From the NCBI RefSeq assembly GCF_028389875.1, contig NC_084668.1:17379993-17443992 (forward strand): a DNA stretch of 64,000 nt, in the 5' to 3' direction. The stretch's first letter is position 1. Each line of letters opens with the position of its first letter. The position numbers and the translations under genes are program-made. The stretch comes from Rhea pennata. Taxonomy: Eukaryota > Chordata > Aves > Rheiformes > Rheidae. The notes beneath the pieces were generated by a model, which was given only the letters and a program-made list of their open reading frames with translations, made no database searches and had not been told where the DNA came from. This document shows, piece by piece, positions 38,001-49,258 of this stretch.

Positions 38001-39813
38001 GGATGGTCAGGTTGGCGGCCTGGTGTGCTAGGACCCCATCTGATAAGGAATGGGGGTGCTTTATATTGAAGTGCTTGCCTGTGGTGCCTCTGCAGATGAA
38101 AGACTAAATCTAGGTGCGTTGGCCTCCCAGGACCCCTGTGCTCTCTCCACCACACTCGCTTACTGCCTTGCTTGTTCTTTGCAGGAGCAGCGTCCGTGTC
38201 AAGCCCTGTGCTGGCAAGTCCTTTGTGAAAGAAGCCTTGCGCAGGGCACAGGGAGCAGAGCCAAAGGCAGACAGGCAGCGCAGTTGAGGCCAAGAGATGA
38301 GACAGCGGATAGGTACAGTGGAAGGGCACCCAGTTGGCCAGCTCTGCAAAGGGGAGACGGGAAGGCTGGGGTTGTAAGGAGATAGTATAGCCAGCTCCAG
38401 TGCACTGTCTTCCTCGCGCCTGTCTGCAGTGCGGTCAGCGTGGAGACAGCTTTGCCTAGGTGGCAGCAGGGCCTTGGCAGCCCTTAAGGGAGGCTCTTGT
38501 TGGATAGCAGCTCTGGGCAGTCCAGAGGGTGGACTGAGAGTCCCGGTGGTGCGTAGTGCAGCCTGGGCAGCATCTCCTTCCCTGCAGTGCAATGGCGGTG
38601 GCTGCGCATGGGGAGCAGGCAGTGTCCTGGTGCAGGGGGCTCGTCGTTATCCCGCTCCTAGGTTCAGTGCTGTGCTGCCAGCCACCCCTGGGGGCTGGGT
38701 CGGTTGGCTGGGCGTGCAGAGGGTGTTGCTGTCCCTGCTGAGTGGGGCATGGCTCTGCAAGATCTAGTACCTCCCTTGTTCCACTCTGAGGTTTGTGGGG
38801 CTTTTGCCCCCTTGTATTAAAGCTGGTTGACTTGCACGTAGAGCAGCTATTCAGGAGCCTCTGGGGTGGTGTCAGTTGCCATCCAGCCCTGAGTTCCTAT
38901 TTGGTCTTCATTACTTCTCCATGCTCGGCAATAAGGAGAAGCCTACTGGCTTTGCTGCCCATCCTTAGGCCAGAGCTTAGGTGGAAACCGAGGGAGTTTC
39001 ACTGACTGACAGCTCTGTTTGGGATGAGGTGGCCCTTCAGCGCAGGCACTGTTGGGCACCTTGCAGCTCTACCAATGCTCCTCTGTAACCCACATGGAGA
39101 GCAGGGGACATGCACATAGCTGCAGTGGGGAGCACTAGTCCTGGGCACTCCCATGGAGCCGGGGGCAGTTACTGTGCTGGTGGACAACTGTCCTTCTTCC
39201 TTGTGAGGAACAGGGCTGTTAGCTCCCAGCTCCGAATTGCCAGATCGTCCTTCCTGGGGGGGCTGCGGTCGTTGGAGGTCCTTTATGCCTCATGCAGCTC
39301 CTCAGAGTCCCTCGCTGCCCTTGGCCAGCAGATTGCCGGTGCCTTGGGCCAGAAGCCTTCCCTGGTGACTGTTCTGGCCAGCTGTGGGGGGCTGGCTCTT
39401 TTGTGAATAAAGCAGCCCAGAGTGGTGTGGGCAGAGGGTGGTAGTGGTGTGAACGTTTCCCTTGTGTACTTTAGCCTCTGATCCCAGACCCTCTTACTGC
39501 CCTCCTTGTGTGTGTCCTGGCATTTCCTCTTTGCTTGCTGCTCTGGGGGAAGGGGGTTGTCTCCTCTGCAAGCCCCCAACCCTCCCCATAGCCCTGAGAG
39601 CTGGTCACTGCACGCTTTCTGCATAACAAACGCTTATGTGCTCTGACCAGCAGCATCTACGTGGCTTTGAGACCTTGGTGCCTGTCCTGCAAAAAGCCAT
39701 GTAGATACCCTGGGGTACCTAGGGATGGACAGATGCAGCAAAGAACGGCGCTGGGGGTCCACACTGACCTCTCTTTGCATCCTTTCAGGGGGAAGACGTT
39801 CACAACTCGTTAA
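17031..39813 (+). CDS. ARPC2: Actin-related protein 2/3 complex subunit 2 (ARPC2, p34-Arc)
   Basis: Ten exons give exactly 300 residues, the usual family length: 17031-17104, 27695-27729, 28750-28862, 31138-31183, 31772-31958, 32388-32481, 34822-34948, 36996-37096, 37801-37901, 39789-39813. All junctions are GT-AG and phases match. The protein is almost identical to vertebrate ARPC2 from [11 protein letters not shown] to the end, KTITGKTFTTR (the mammalian tail is FSSR). With ARPC4 it forms the clamp core of the Arp2/3 complex that binds the mother actin filament and nucleates branches. Residues such as those around [21 protein letters not shown] are intact. Nothing suggests degradation. Expression should be ubiquitous, in line with the CRE/ETS CpG promoter. 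Confidence 0.98.
17105..27694 (+). other. ARPC2 intron 1
   Basis: A 10.6-kb intron. Its first kilobase is GC-rich, then composition falls to roughly even AT/GC with T-runs near 18750, 19340 and 19540. I see no convincing exon, RNA gene or intact transposon in it. Ancient diverged repeats may be present but are not recognisable by eye. Confidence 0.7.
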
Positions 39814-40207
39814 CGTTGGGGTCACTGAGGCTGCCGTGGAGGATGAAGGTTGGGGCACTTGCTACCTGATAATCGTAGCTTTTAATGTTGCACCTCTGTG
39901 GGCTCATAAGGAATTCAAGCAATCGGGGTCTGTTTGTACGACAGTTTGGGGAGTAATCTGCAGAAACGAGCTGTGCTTGCGAGGACTTGATCGTTCCAAG
40001 AAACAAAACCTTAATCCCAGTTTGATTGACTTAATTTCTTTTCTTTTTTTAATTTTTTTTTCCTTTTCAAGCTGTTTCGCTTTGCAATATGTTACCGGAA
40101 ATCAGTTGCAGTATTTCTTATGAAAATAATGCAATATTAACTTGTTTTCTTCTGAATATTTGAGTTCAAAACTCCTGTATCTGAAGAAATACTGTTGGGG
40201 GTTCATT

Positions 40208-40213
40208 AATAAA
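40208..40213 (+). terminator. ARPC2: ARPC2 poly(A) signal
   Basis: A canonical AATAAA about 395 bases after the stop, following an AT-rich 3'UTR. A GT-rich stretch follows, consistent with a cleavage site near 40230. Confidence 0.75.
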
Positions 40214-40230
40214 GGAGATCTTTCTATCTT

Positions 40231-41760
40231 AAGGGGCTGTGTGGGGGCTTTGGCTTGTTCAGTTCATGTGGCCTTGCCAAGGAAGGGACAGTTGGAGCTG
40301 CAGTTACAGGGAGGAGTTGGAGCTAACTGTGGTAGTTGGGGGGAATTATTGTATCTCAGAGGGGACTACTTTCTTCTGGTAATCTCAGTCTTTGGAACTG
40401 GAGTGTTGTGCTGGTGCTGTGCTCAGAGACAACTGTGAGATAGTTCTGTTAGTGAAGCCCCTGGGAGGGCGCTCCTTTCACAGGGAAACAGAGGCTGGAG
40501 CCGTCCTGCTTTCCACTTGGATTTTGCACATTGAGGATGGGAGGCTGAGCTGTAGCTTTGGCCCCTCTGGGGTGGACACAGCCCCTCCAGGCAGCTTGAG
40601 CAGGGAAAAGAGCTTCCTGTTGCAGCTTGGCAGGAGCAGAGTGCAAATGAGCCAGAGCACAGACCCAGGGCTGAGCCTGAACACACCTTTATTCAGCACA
40701 AGGGAGGTGGAGGAGGCAGTGGTGCCACCAGTGGGCGAGTACTGCGAGCTTACCAGAGCCGTGCTGGCCCTGGACATCACCGTCACTACCTACTGTGAGC
40801 TGCTGGAGGGTAGGGAGAGCTGATGAGGAGGCACTTTGGAGGCCTGACACCACATTTTCTAACAGCTGCCCACCCAGAACAGCCTTGAATGAATGGGGGA
40901 TAGCCTCAAGGATCAGCAGGGATGTGTGCGCCTTTGGGGTGGGTGGGGGAAGGAGATAGTCCCCTGACAAGAATAGGAGGAAGAGCAGGAGGATGGGACC
41001 TCCGGCTGTTTGCTTTGCTCCTCCGCGCTGGGGAAGCAGCGGTTCCTTGGGATTAATTTCCTCCCCCTGACCTGAGGCTGACACCCATGCCAGGGGGGCA
41101 GCTGTGGGGTGTGTGGCACCAGGCCCTGACTGTGCTGCTGAGTGTCCTTTGCTCTAGCTCAGGCTGGGGCTGGCCTAAGGCTGGTGAGTGCCTGTGGCTC
41201 CCAGCACCTCCAGGCCCCTGCTTGACTTTGAGGGGACTGAGGAGCCAAGCCTTGGGCGCTGGCAGTGCAATGACCACGGCTGCCCCACTGAGGCCCACGT
41301 GCCTGCGCCGAACACACTACCACATTAAAAAAAAAAAAAAATGTAAATTGTTCCTTTGTGCAAATCGGGTGCTGCAGTTACATCAGGGGGTGCAAGCCCT
41401 GGTCCTTAACTGGATGTGACAGCCCTGGACAGTACTGAGTAGGATCTACTCTCCTACACCCCTCTCTCCCCACCCTGCCCCCCCCCCCGGCCCTGTACAT
41501 GGAGCCAGACACCTGGCTCCCTTGCTTGTGGCTTCTTGCTGCCCCCTCCTCCCCCCATTCACGAGTCCCCCTCTTGTTCCATGGAGAGGCAGGATGGGGA
41601 TCTCTGCCTGGGGAAGGGCACTGGGACAGCTAGAGAAAGCCTCCAGGAGTTCAAGGAAGTCCTGAAATTCATGTAGTAAGATAGGAGTTGAAGTCCCGTA
41701 CCCCCATCCTCCCACAGAAGGGAAAGAGCACCCCCTTCCCCAAAGAGCAGGGTGGGTAAG
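40231..41760. other. ARPC2-AAMP intergenic spacer without GPBAR1
   Basis: No seven-helix receptor frame is present on either strand, although in mammals the single-exon bile-acid receptor GPBAR1 lies between ARPC2 and AAMP. The spacer holds a 15-A run after ATT at 41326-41341 and CT-rich DNA near 41460-41500. Confidence 0.6.
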
Positions 41761-41779
41761 ATCCAGTTAAGTGAAATAA

Positions 41780-41785
41780 TTTATA
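41780..41785 (-). terminator. AAMP: AAMP poly(A) signal (variant TATAAA)
   Basis: Plus-strand TTTATA gives TATAAA on the minus strand, about 200 bases past the AAMP stop in an AT-rich patch. No AATAAA is nearby, so a variant hexamer is inferred. Confidence 0.45.
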
Positions 41786-41980
41786 TAATTAAAAGACATT
41801 TTCATACAAAACCCCAGACTCAGCCCCCAAATAGCAAGGGTAGAGTGGGGCAGGCTGAAAAATTACAAAGCACCCGCTGGAGAAGGGGGAAAGAGCCCCC
41901 ACTTCCCCTGTCCCGCTGTACATAAGCCACCCAGCAGAGCCAGGCTACTGGCCCCCCATGCCAGTCTCCCCACCCCGGAC

Positions 41981-44900
41981 CTAGCGATCTGGGCGCTGGA
42001 CGCAGAACACTTTGGCTTGGTGGTCGCCGGAGGTCGTCACCACGATGGAGGCATCCCTGGGGGGAAGATGGGGCTTAGAAATTGGGTCTGGGGCCGTAGC
42101 TGCCCCTTGCAAGCCCTACACATACCCCTGCCCCAGTTCTTCTCCAACTACACCTAGAACTGTCCAACTGTCAGTATAGTCTTTCTCTACCCCCCCGCCC
42201 CGGCCCCACCAGCACCCAAGCTCCCAGGGGCACCCAAAGAGAAAGCTTATGATTTGAGGTCCCTATGCCATGGACCCCCACAACTCATAGCTCCCCTTTC
42301 CAGCAGCCTTGGCAAAGGAGATGGGGGAGCCTGGAGGTCCCTGCTTACTTGTTGACGGCAAAGTCGAGGATCTCGGCTGAGTGCCCTCGGTACTCGCTGA
42401 TCATCTTCCCTGAGCGGGCGTCCCAGAGCCGCACGGCCCCATCCAGGCTGCAGGTGTACACCACAGCCGAGCTCTCCTCCCACAGCAACTGCACGATCCC
42501 CGACTGGGGCACGGGAAGGGAGCAGGGAGAGCATGAGGGACCCTCAGCGCAGTCCCAGCTACCCTCACAGGGCCGCCTGGGGCACCTGCTCTGTGTCGGG
42601 GCTGTCGCTGCCTCCAGGGAACAGCAAGAGCAGCCCAAGGGGCTGAGAGAGAAGCACAAAACAGGGAACTAGTCCCAGACCAGCTAGGAAAGCCCCTGGT
42701 CTCCAAGGGAGGCACCAGTGGGGCCAAGCTGAGGGCCTGGGGCCTGCAAAGTTCTCCTGTAGGCTTAGAAACCCCCAGCCTGGGGGAAAGTGACTAAGGC
42801 AGTACCTCGTGTTGGCATTTATGTCTCAAACTCTGCGTGGAGAGGTCATAGATAGCCAGCGTGCCATCCAGGTAGCCCACAGCGGCCAGCGGCATCCTGC
42901 AGAGGGTGGAAACAGGTGTTAGGGTGGGCTTGAAGGAAGCAGGGATGAAAAACGTGTGAAAGGTGAAGCCTGAGGCTACAGCACATTAAGATGAAGAAGA
43001 ACCTGGTGCCTAGAACAGATGAACAGGGCTGGAGCCATGAAACACCCCAGTAAGGATACCAATAGGACATCCAGAGCTGCAACTGGCCTAAGGTTCACAA
43101 GGGACAAGACAAGATCCTGCTAGGAAAGATCCCCAACAGCCATGTCCAGCAGGTGTCCCATCCAAACTGCAATGTTAGAGCTAGCCCTGAGAGCCCCAAG
43201 TGATATGGTGAGGAGTCAACGGTCACTGCTCCTTGTCCTCCATGTCACGCACAGGTTAACCCAGCCAGGCCCAGGGTATAGACGTCTGGTGCAGGGGAGC
43301 ATGAGAATGAGAAAAGTGCTGGAGGGGAGTACAAGGGACTAAAATTACATCTGATTATAGTAAGTATCCTCCATGTAAGGTCTGGCACTGTGTTTTGGTG
43401 CACTGATTTCCTACAGGGAGAGCCTGGGAGACGAGTAGTTAAAGCTGGTTCAGGACAGAGTCTCCCCAGCTCCTCGAGGGTACCCAGAGAGGGACTGGGA
43501 AGCTGCCTGCCTCAGCAGCACAGCCCTCCTGGGGAGGTCTCCCTGTCACCCAGTGTATGTGAGGGGGGGGAACATGATCTCCGCTGAATGAGGAGCCATC
43601 ACCCCCTCTCCGTGCCACATGCCCCTGTTTCCCCCACACTCACACGTTACAGAAGCCCAGCGACTCCACAGAATTGGACTCGGCCTCCTCACCCTCGCCG
43701 GCTGGGGATTTGGGGGCGATGCTCTCCATCTTGAACACGCACACCACCTGAGGGCAGGCAGATTGGTTCCCAAGGGCAGAGGAGGGGTCTCCCCCGTCTC
43801 ACAGGGAGACCCTGTCCTTTCTCAGGATCAAACCTACAACCCCACGCTACTGAGGCCCAACCTTAAAGCCTCTGCCCCTCACAGCAAGGCACAGAGGTAG
43901 CTTTTAGCCTAGGAGCTTGCAAGGGAGCCCAGCTGTAAGGACTACCCACAACTGAGTGCCCTGCCCAAGTCCTGTCAGTAACCCCCAGCAGGGAGAAAGG
44001 GGGGTTGTGCTGGCCAAAAGCGCCTCCTTCTGGTCGCCCTTGGCCACTGCAGGCTTGCTCTTGGCTGGCAAAGCCACAGCCGCCCTGCCCTGCCATGCCC
44101 CAGAAGCCTGGGAAAGGGGCCTCAAAGGCAGGGTTCCCCCCTTCCCTTGTCCCCCAGAGCCTCTTAATCTGGTCCAAGGTGGGCACAGACTCACCTTGCC
44201 CGTGGCAGAATTGATCAGTTTGGCGTGACAGTCCACAGAGCCTGTCATGATCAAACTGCCATCCTGGTTGCTGGCCACACACGTCAAGGGGTCCTGGTGG
44301 CCGTCCTGGCCTGCAGAGAGGTGAGCAGGGGCAGTGTGAGCTCTACGTAAGCTCCCAAGAAGACCCAATGTGCCCTGAAACCCATGTACACCCTCCTGCA
44401 GCATCCCTGCTGCCCCTATGGTGCCCAGCACCCCTGTGGCAGGGACCAGCCGCCCAAGGGCAGAGTTGTAGCTCAGCAAGGAAATCCAGCCGGTACACCC
44501 AGTGCCAGGCCTCCTTCAACAGCCCCCAGCCTCATAACGTGCCACCTCTTCCCCTGGGCAGACATTAGAGCCCACCAGAAGGGGCCATTCCCTGACTAGG
44601 AAGCACCTCCCAGATATTAACCCCTTTTCCTACCTTTCAGGACATGCAGTGAGGTTCCCTGCTTCAGGTCCCAGATGCGCATTGTCCCATCTTCATATCC
44701 CACCACTGCTCTCTTCCCTGGATGAGACAGAACTGGCAGCTAGAGCCAGAGCCTCCCTCACCCCTCTACCTCCTGCTCAGCCCAGACTGGACAGAGCCAG
44801 GTACCCCTGGCTCTGCAGAAACAGGGTGGCACGTGATTCCAGCAGGATCTGCAAGGATCATAGCCAGAGCCAGTGACACTGCCCTCCCCATACAGCCTCT

Positions 44901-47083
44901 GTGCCTCACCATCAGGCAGGATTCTGCCACATGTGGCTGGGCACGCAGGGCCCTGGAAGGTTTTGCAGTCTCCACTGGGAATCTTCCACATCCAGGAGTT
45001 GCCATCGGCTGTGCCCGCCAGAAGGACATGGGCTTGAGGATGCCACTCCATCCACTGTGCAGAGAGAGAGAGAGAGAGGCAGTGTCACAGGGTGGCCCTG
45101 GGCTTAGAGAACCCCAGAGAATGGATCAAACTCCCTCTTGTCCTGCCCTGGGCACGAGTGCAGCTATACAAGACCCCAGACCTGAACACACTCTCATTAG
45201 CTTTGCCCTCAACTTGGGCCTGCCCTGCTGTGTGCCCAAGCCCTCTTGGTGTTACTGTAAAGGGAAAAAGCCTTAAAATGCGAGTTTGAGGGGTCTGAAC
45301 CAGCCTTGCTTGGAGCAGCGAGAAGGAGCTCTAAGGACTACATGCTCACACTGCACTGAGCAGTGCCAAGATCTCCAGTGATGACTTTGCTGGATGATGG
45401 GTTCAACATCATAGGCCAACATCCATCTCAGCCACCCAGTGGAGAGCAGAAGGAAGAGGAATTAGACCTGGGTCCCAAATGACAGCCCCATAAGAACCTG
45501 GGGTTCAGTTGCTCACCTCCAAGTCCCCCACTTCAAAGGACCATACTTCTTCCTTGGTATCCACCCGCCACACTTTGATGAGCCCAGACATGTCACCCGT
45601 GGCCACAAACACAGAGTCGTGACTGAAGCCAGCACAGGTGACTGAGTCCTTGTGTCCTAGAAATGGCAGGAAGCAGAAACTATTTAATTACCAAATGCAT
45701 CTATGGAAGATGATCAGGAGCTCAGCTCCGCCAGAGCACTGGGTGGTAGGAGAGCATGTCTCGAGAGATGCTGCTGGGAAGGGACACGCCATAATTTGGC
45801 CCCCATCATTTCCTCCAGTGCAGAGGATGCTCTGGCCAGAGCACCTCACCTGAGCATTCAAACAGGAGCTCTCCATCACTCAGGCGCCACACGAAGGCCT
45901 TGTCATCCTCCCCACCTGTCACCGCCAGTGTGTTGGTCTTGGGGTCGAGGCCCACGCAGAAAACAGAAGCTATACAAAGAGCAGAAAGTGGCTACATGGC
46001 TCAGACACTTCTCATGCCCCATCAGACATTGCCAAAGGATCCAAAACACACTACCAGATCTAACGAGATGCCTCCAGCTGGATTAAAAACCCAAACACTG
46101 GGAATCCATTCTTCCTACTGGGTAGCAATTTGGACCCTGCCAGAGCAGTGCAGGAGGTCTGCTGACCTCAATACTAGCTATTAAAATCATGCTATGAAGC
46201 CCTAAGGCCTAACTAGCGCCTAGAGCAGAAACTCTGTTCCTGATGAGGAGCATCCCCAAGACTTCCACAAGAAACTTCACTACAACAGTGTAAGGAAGAA
46301 AAGAGCAAAGCTGAAAGCACCCAGCTCTGAATCAGGATAACTGGCCCAAAAACAGCAGACAGACAGCAGGCTGGCAAGACCCTGCCTGCACTCCCTTCAC
46401 TGTGGAGAAGGGGGACGGAAGCAGGTCCCAGAGGGTAGCACCCCCCAGACAATCACCTCAGCAGAGCCCCGCTGCCCACCCAGGCCCACCACTCACCTGA
46501 GTGCAGGGAGAACGTGACCTCGCTGTCGTCCTGCGCCTCCATGCTGTCCTCTACCCCTTCATCGTCTTCCGTCTCCCAAGCCTCGGCATCAGGCTCATCT
46601 GCCCCCTCGTCGTCAAAGTCCACGTCCTCCATCTCGTCTGCCAGGTCATCTGCAGAGAGTTAAGGTCAGCGCCTGGCTTGCAGCCTGTGCCAAAGCCAGG
46701 CCAGCTCAGCCCAAACAGAGCAAACAGTCGTGGGCAAGGCCTGCGGGTGCTCCTGGGGCAGCCAGGGCAAGCTGCGAGGAACAGAGGGGCTTAACCCAAC
46801 TCCGGGACCAGCTCTGAGGGCAGAGAGGGCTTCGGGCAGAGGCAGCAGCCGCGGCAGACGGGCCGCCGCCCCGGGCCCGCTGCGGCTCCAGGGGAGGCCC
46901 CACGGGCAGGCCCGGGCCCGGCGCCCCCAGGGGGAGGCCGCGAGCCCCCCGCAGGGCTGGTGCCGGCGCCTCGGCCCGCGGGCGCCTCGTCTCACCCGGC
47001 CCGGGCGGGCCCAGCTCCACCACCTCGATGATCTCCTCGTCGCCGTGGAAGTCCAGCGCGCCGGGCTCCTCTGCGGGCTCCAT
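41981..47083 (-). CDS. AAMP: Angio-associated migratory cell protein (AAMP), WD40 repeat protein
   Basis: Eleven exons read on the minus strand to 423 residues: 46996-47083, 46497-46649, 45850-45969, 45517-45656, 44910-45054, 44634-44717, 44195-44310, 43644-43747, 42806-42896, 42349-42503, 41981-42056. Human AAMP has 434. A strongly acidic N-terminus (residues about 14-75, [20 protein letters not shown]) precedes a WD40 propeller. Repeats are visible at [72 protein letters not shown] and [11 protein letters not shown]. The yeast relative Sqt1 chaperones ribosomal protein uL16; in vertebrates AAMP is linked to endothelial and smooth-muscle migration. It shares a short divergent promoter with PNKD. 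Confidence 0.96.
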
Positions 47084-47399
47084 GCCGACCTGCCCGCGCA
47101 CCCGACCCTGCTGCCTCCGCGTCCACCGCTCTCCGAGCCTCAGCCAATCCCCGCCCAAACGGCCTTCCTCCGCCAGCCAATCCCCACCCGCTTCCTCACC
47201 CGGACCCCGCCCCTCCCTGCCTGTCCTCTAGCAGGGTAGTCTGACGCAGTCCCGCGCGGGGCACTGTGGGAGCTGTAGTTTATCGCGCCCTCCCGGGCAG
47301 GGCTGCCTCCCGGCAGCCGCCGCGCGGTGGACTACAACTCCCGACACGCAGCGGCAGAGCTGGCACGCGGGACACGCCGGGAAACGGGCCGGGTGTGCG
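47084..47399. promoter_or_regulatory. AAMP/PNKD bidirectional promoter
   Basis: Only 316 bases separate the two start codons. Two exact ACTAYRNNNCCCR (ZNF143/THAP11 class) sites face opposite ways: minus strand at 47267-47279 and plus strand ACTACAACTCCCG at 47331-47343. The interval is CpG-rich and lacks a TATA box. This motif class is well known in divergent housekeeping promoters. Confidence 0.75.
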
Positions 47400-48540
47400 A
47401 TGGCGGCGGCGCTCGGCGGACTGCGCGGTAACGGGAGGCGAGGGGCGCCGGCGGCGGCGGGGGCGACCCTCCCCCTCGCGACCCTCCCCCCCCCCGCATC
47501 GGCCCGCTCTCGCAGCCCCCGAGACCCTTAACCACCACCACCACCCCCAGCCCAGGGAAAGCCCCGCCCCCTCGGCCTTGGCCCCGCCCCCCAGAGCCCC
47601 GCTTCCTCGAGGAAGGGGTCGGCCACGCCCCCTCCGGCTTCGCCCCCCCCCCCGCGGCTCTGGGACTCCGCCCCTGCAGCCCCTCCCCGCCGTGGCCACG
47701 CCCCCTCCCCGCCGTGGCCACGCCCCCTCCCCAGGCGCCCCCTCCCGGGGTGGGGGGCAGGGTGGGGGTCCCGGGCTCGGGGGGCGCCAGGGCAGCCCCC
47801 CGGGACGCCGTGCCCACGGCCCGCTCCGCCTGACCCCCCTCTCTCCCGCCAGGCCTGGCGGCGGCGGCGGGGCGCAGGGCCGGCGGGGCCCCCCCGGGGG
47901 CCCGGCTCCTCCGGCAGAGCTGCCGGCGGCCTGCGGACCCGCGGGCCGGCGCGGAGCGCGGCGGGCAGCTCCCCGAGGGGGTGGAGTACATCCCCACGCG
48001 CAAGGGCAAGAACCCCATGAAGATGGTGGGGGTGGCCTGGTGAGTGGCGGCGGCGGCGGTGGGGCCACTTTCCCCTGGGAGGGCGGCGCAGCCCTGGGAC
48101 AGGGGACGGCAGGTCGCCATCTGTGGAGGGCCTCAAGGCTGGGCCGTCCCACGGCTGCCCCAGTCTGGTGCTGGTGATCCGGGGACCCCAGAGGCCCTTT
48201 TCCATCCCCACTGTGGTGGCTGTGGCCATTCTGTGGGGCTGTGGCTTGGGACTGGGGTCCCTGGGGGTGCTCAGGGCTGCAGCACTGAGTGGGGTGGGTG
48301 TCTGTCCCATCTCGGGGTGGTTCAGGCCCGTTGTGTCCCTGCCAACGCTCTCCATCTCCTGCCTGCTGGCTGTCCCTCAGGGCCATCGGGTTACCCTCTG
48401 GCATCGTGCTCTTCCTCCTGGCCAAGCAGCAAGTGGACAAAAACCGGCTGGAGCAGCTCAAGATCCGCCGGAAGATGATGGGATCTAATGAGGGCGAGTA
48501 TGAAACAGAGCGATACAAGAGGGCAGTCAGGGGGGCATAG
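47400..48540 (+). CDS. PNKD: PNKD short form (MR-1S-like), mitochondrial complex IV assembly factor
   Basis: Three exons (47400-47427, 47853-48039, 48381-48540) encode 124 residues; human MR-1S has 142. The Ala/Arg-rich, acid-free N-terminus (MAAALGGLRGLAAAAGRR) fits a mitochondrial targeting peptide. Residues 53-66 (VEYIPTRKGKNPMK) match the human signature EYIPRKRGKNPMK. A membrane helix spans about 67-87, then a charged tail ends in GEYETERYKRAVRGA. In human cells MR-1S binds PET100 and PET117 during cytochrome c oxidase assembly. Exon 2 ends in the same phase as the long form's first exon, so it could splice to 62861 and give the mixed MR-1M isoform. The human dyskinesia changes A7V and A9V lie in this N-terminal segment. 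Confidence 0.88.
47681..47735. repeat. 22-bp tandem duplication in PNKD intron 1
   Basis: Two direct copies of CCCCGCCGTGGCCACGCCCC, 22 bases apart, with GC-box-like CCACGCCCC in each. Related single units lie nearby. Possible intronic promoter element or plain CpG-island repeat. Confidence 0.6.
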
Positions 48541-48695
48541 CCGGGCTGCCCCGTCAGAGCTGGACACCACAGCAGGGACAGGCTGTGACCCTGAAAGGAC
48601 TGTCCAGGGAGATGCCTGCCGCACTGGGTGTGTGGCCCTCGGGCCTGCTCTCCCCTCTCCAGCACGTGTGGCAGTTGTGGGGCTGGATGGGGGCA

Positions 48696-48701
48696 AATAA
48701 A
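48696..48701 (+). terminator. PNKD: Poly(A) signal for PNKD short form
   Basis: AATAAA 156 bases after the MR-1S stop. It shows that the short form ends as a self-contained transcript about 10 kb before the long form begins. Confidence 0.8.
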
Positions 48702-49252
48702 CCTCTCCCTTGGGGCAAGGTGACTGAAACAGCCCTGTGCCACTATCATCACTCCCTCTGCACGCGGGCCGCAGGCTTTGCCTGCTCCTATCTCCTCTCC
48801 CACGGGAGTATTTGCCAGCTCTCTAGACTGCCCTATGGCTTTGCTCCCTCACGGACACCTTTTATAGGGTGCGCACAGCTGAGGAGCCCAGCCCTGCCTG
48901 TGGGGGCAGGAGGGAAAGGCAGCTGGGAGGCCACGGCCTGGAACAGTTTGGCCTTGGCTTTATCGCTACAAGACAAAGTTTGTGCTGCTGTGAGCTGCTG
49001 CCCCCGCTGACGTGGCTCAGAGCTTTCTAGGGGAGTTGCTGCTTGCTCACCTCCTCCTGGTGCCTACTCAGCCCTGTCTGATACCCCACAGCCCTGCTGA
49101 GAAAGCTGAGCCTTTCGGCCAAGGCCTTTTGGGAACCGCAGCTCCTCCCAGCCTTGCAGAGACCTGGGAACACAATGTAGTGGGCAGGCCTTGGCATCCT
49201 GGATGGGCTCACCACACAAAGCAGACTCAGGCTGTTTGGAAAATTAAAGTGT
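48702..49252. other. Spacer between convergent PNKD-S and TMBIM1 3' ends
   Basis: About 550 bases separate the two poly(A) signals. No gene or repeat is recognised. Confidence 0.6.
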
Positions 49253-49258
49253 TTTATT
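49253..49258 (-). terminator. TMBIM1: TMBIM1 poly(A) signal
   Basis: Plus-strand TTTATT is AATAAA on the minus strand, about 1.2 kb past the TMBIM1 stop. The 3'UTR between is continuous and has no other clear feature. Confidence 0.75.

Noticed and set aside
17105-40207. Intronic snoRNA, retroviral or LINE copies within ARPC2
   Set aside because: I looked for C/D box pairs, pol/gag-like frames and CR1-type 3' ends and saw none convincing by eye.
47280-48803. 507-residue minus-strand frame over PNKD short-form exons
   Set aside because: GC-driven shadow; the plus strand gives a recognisable MR-1S protein with proper splice sites.
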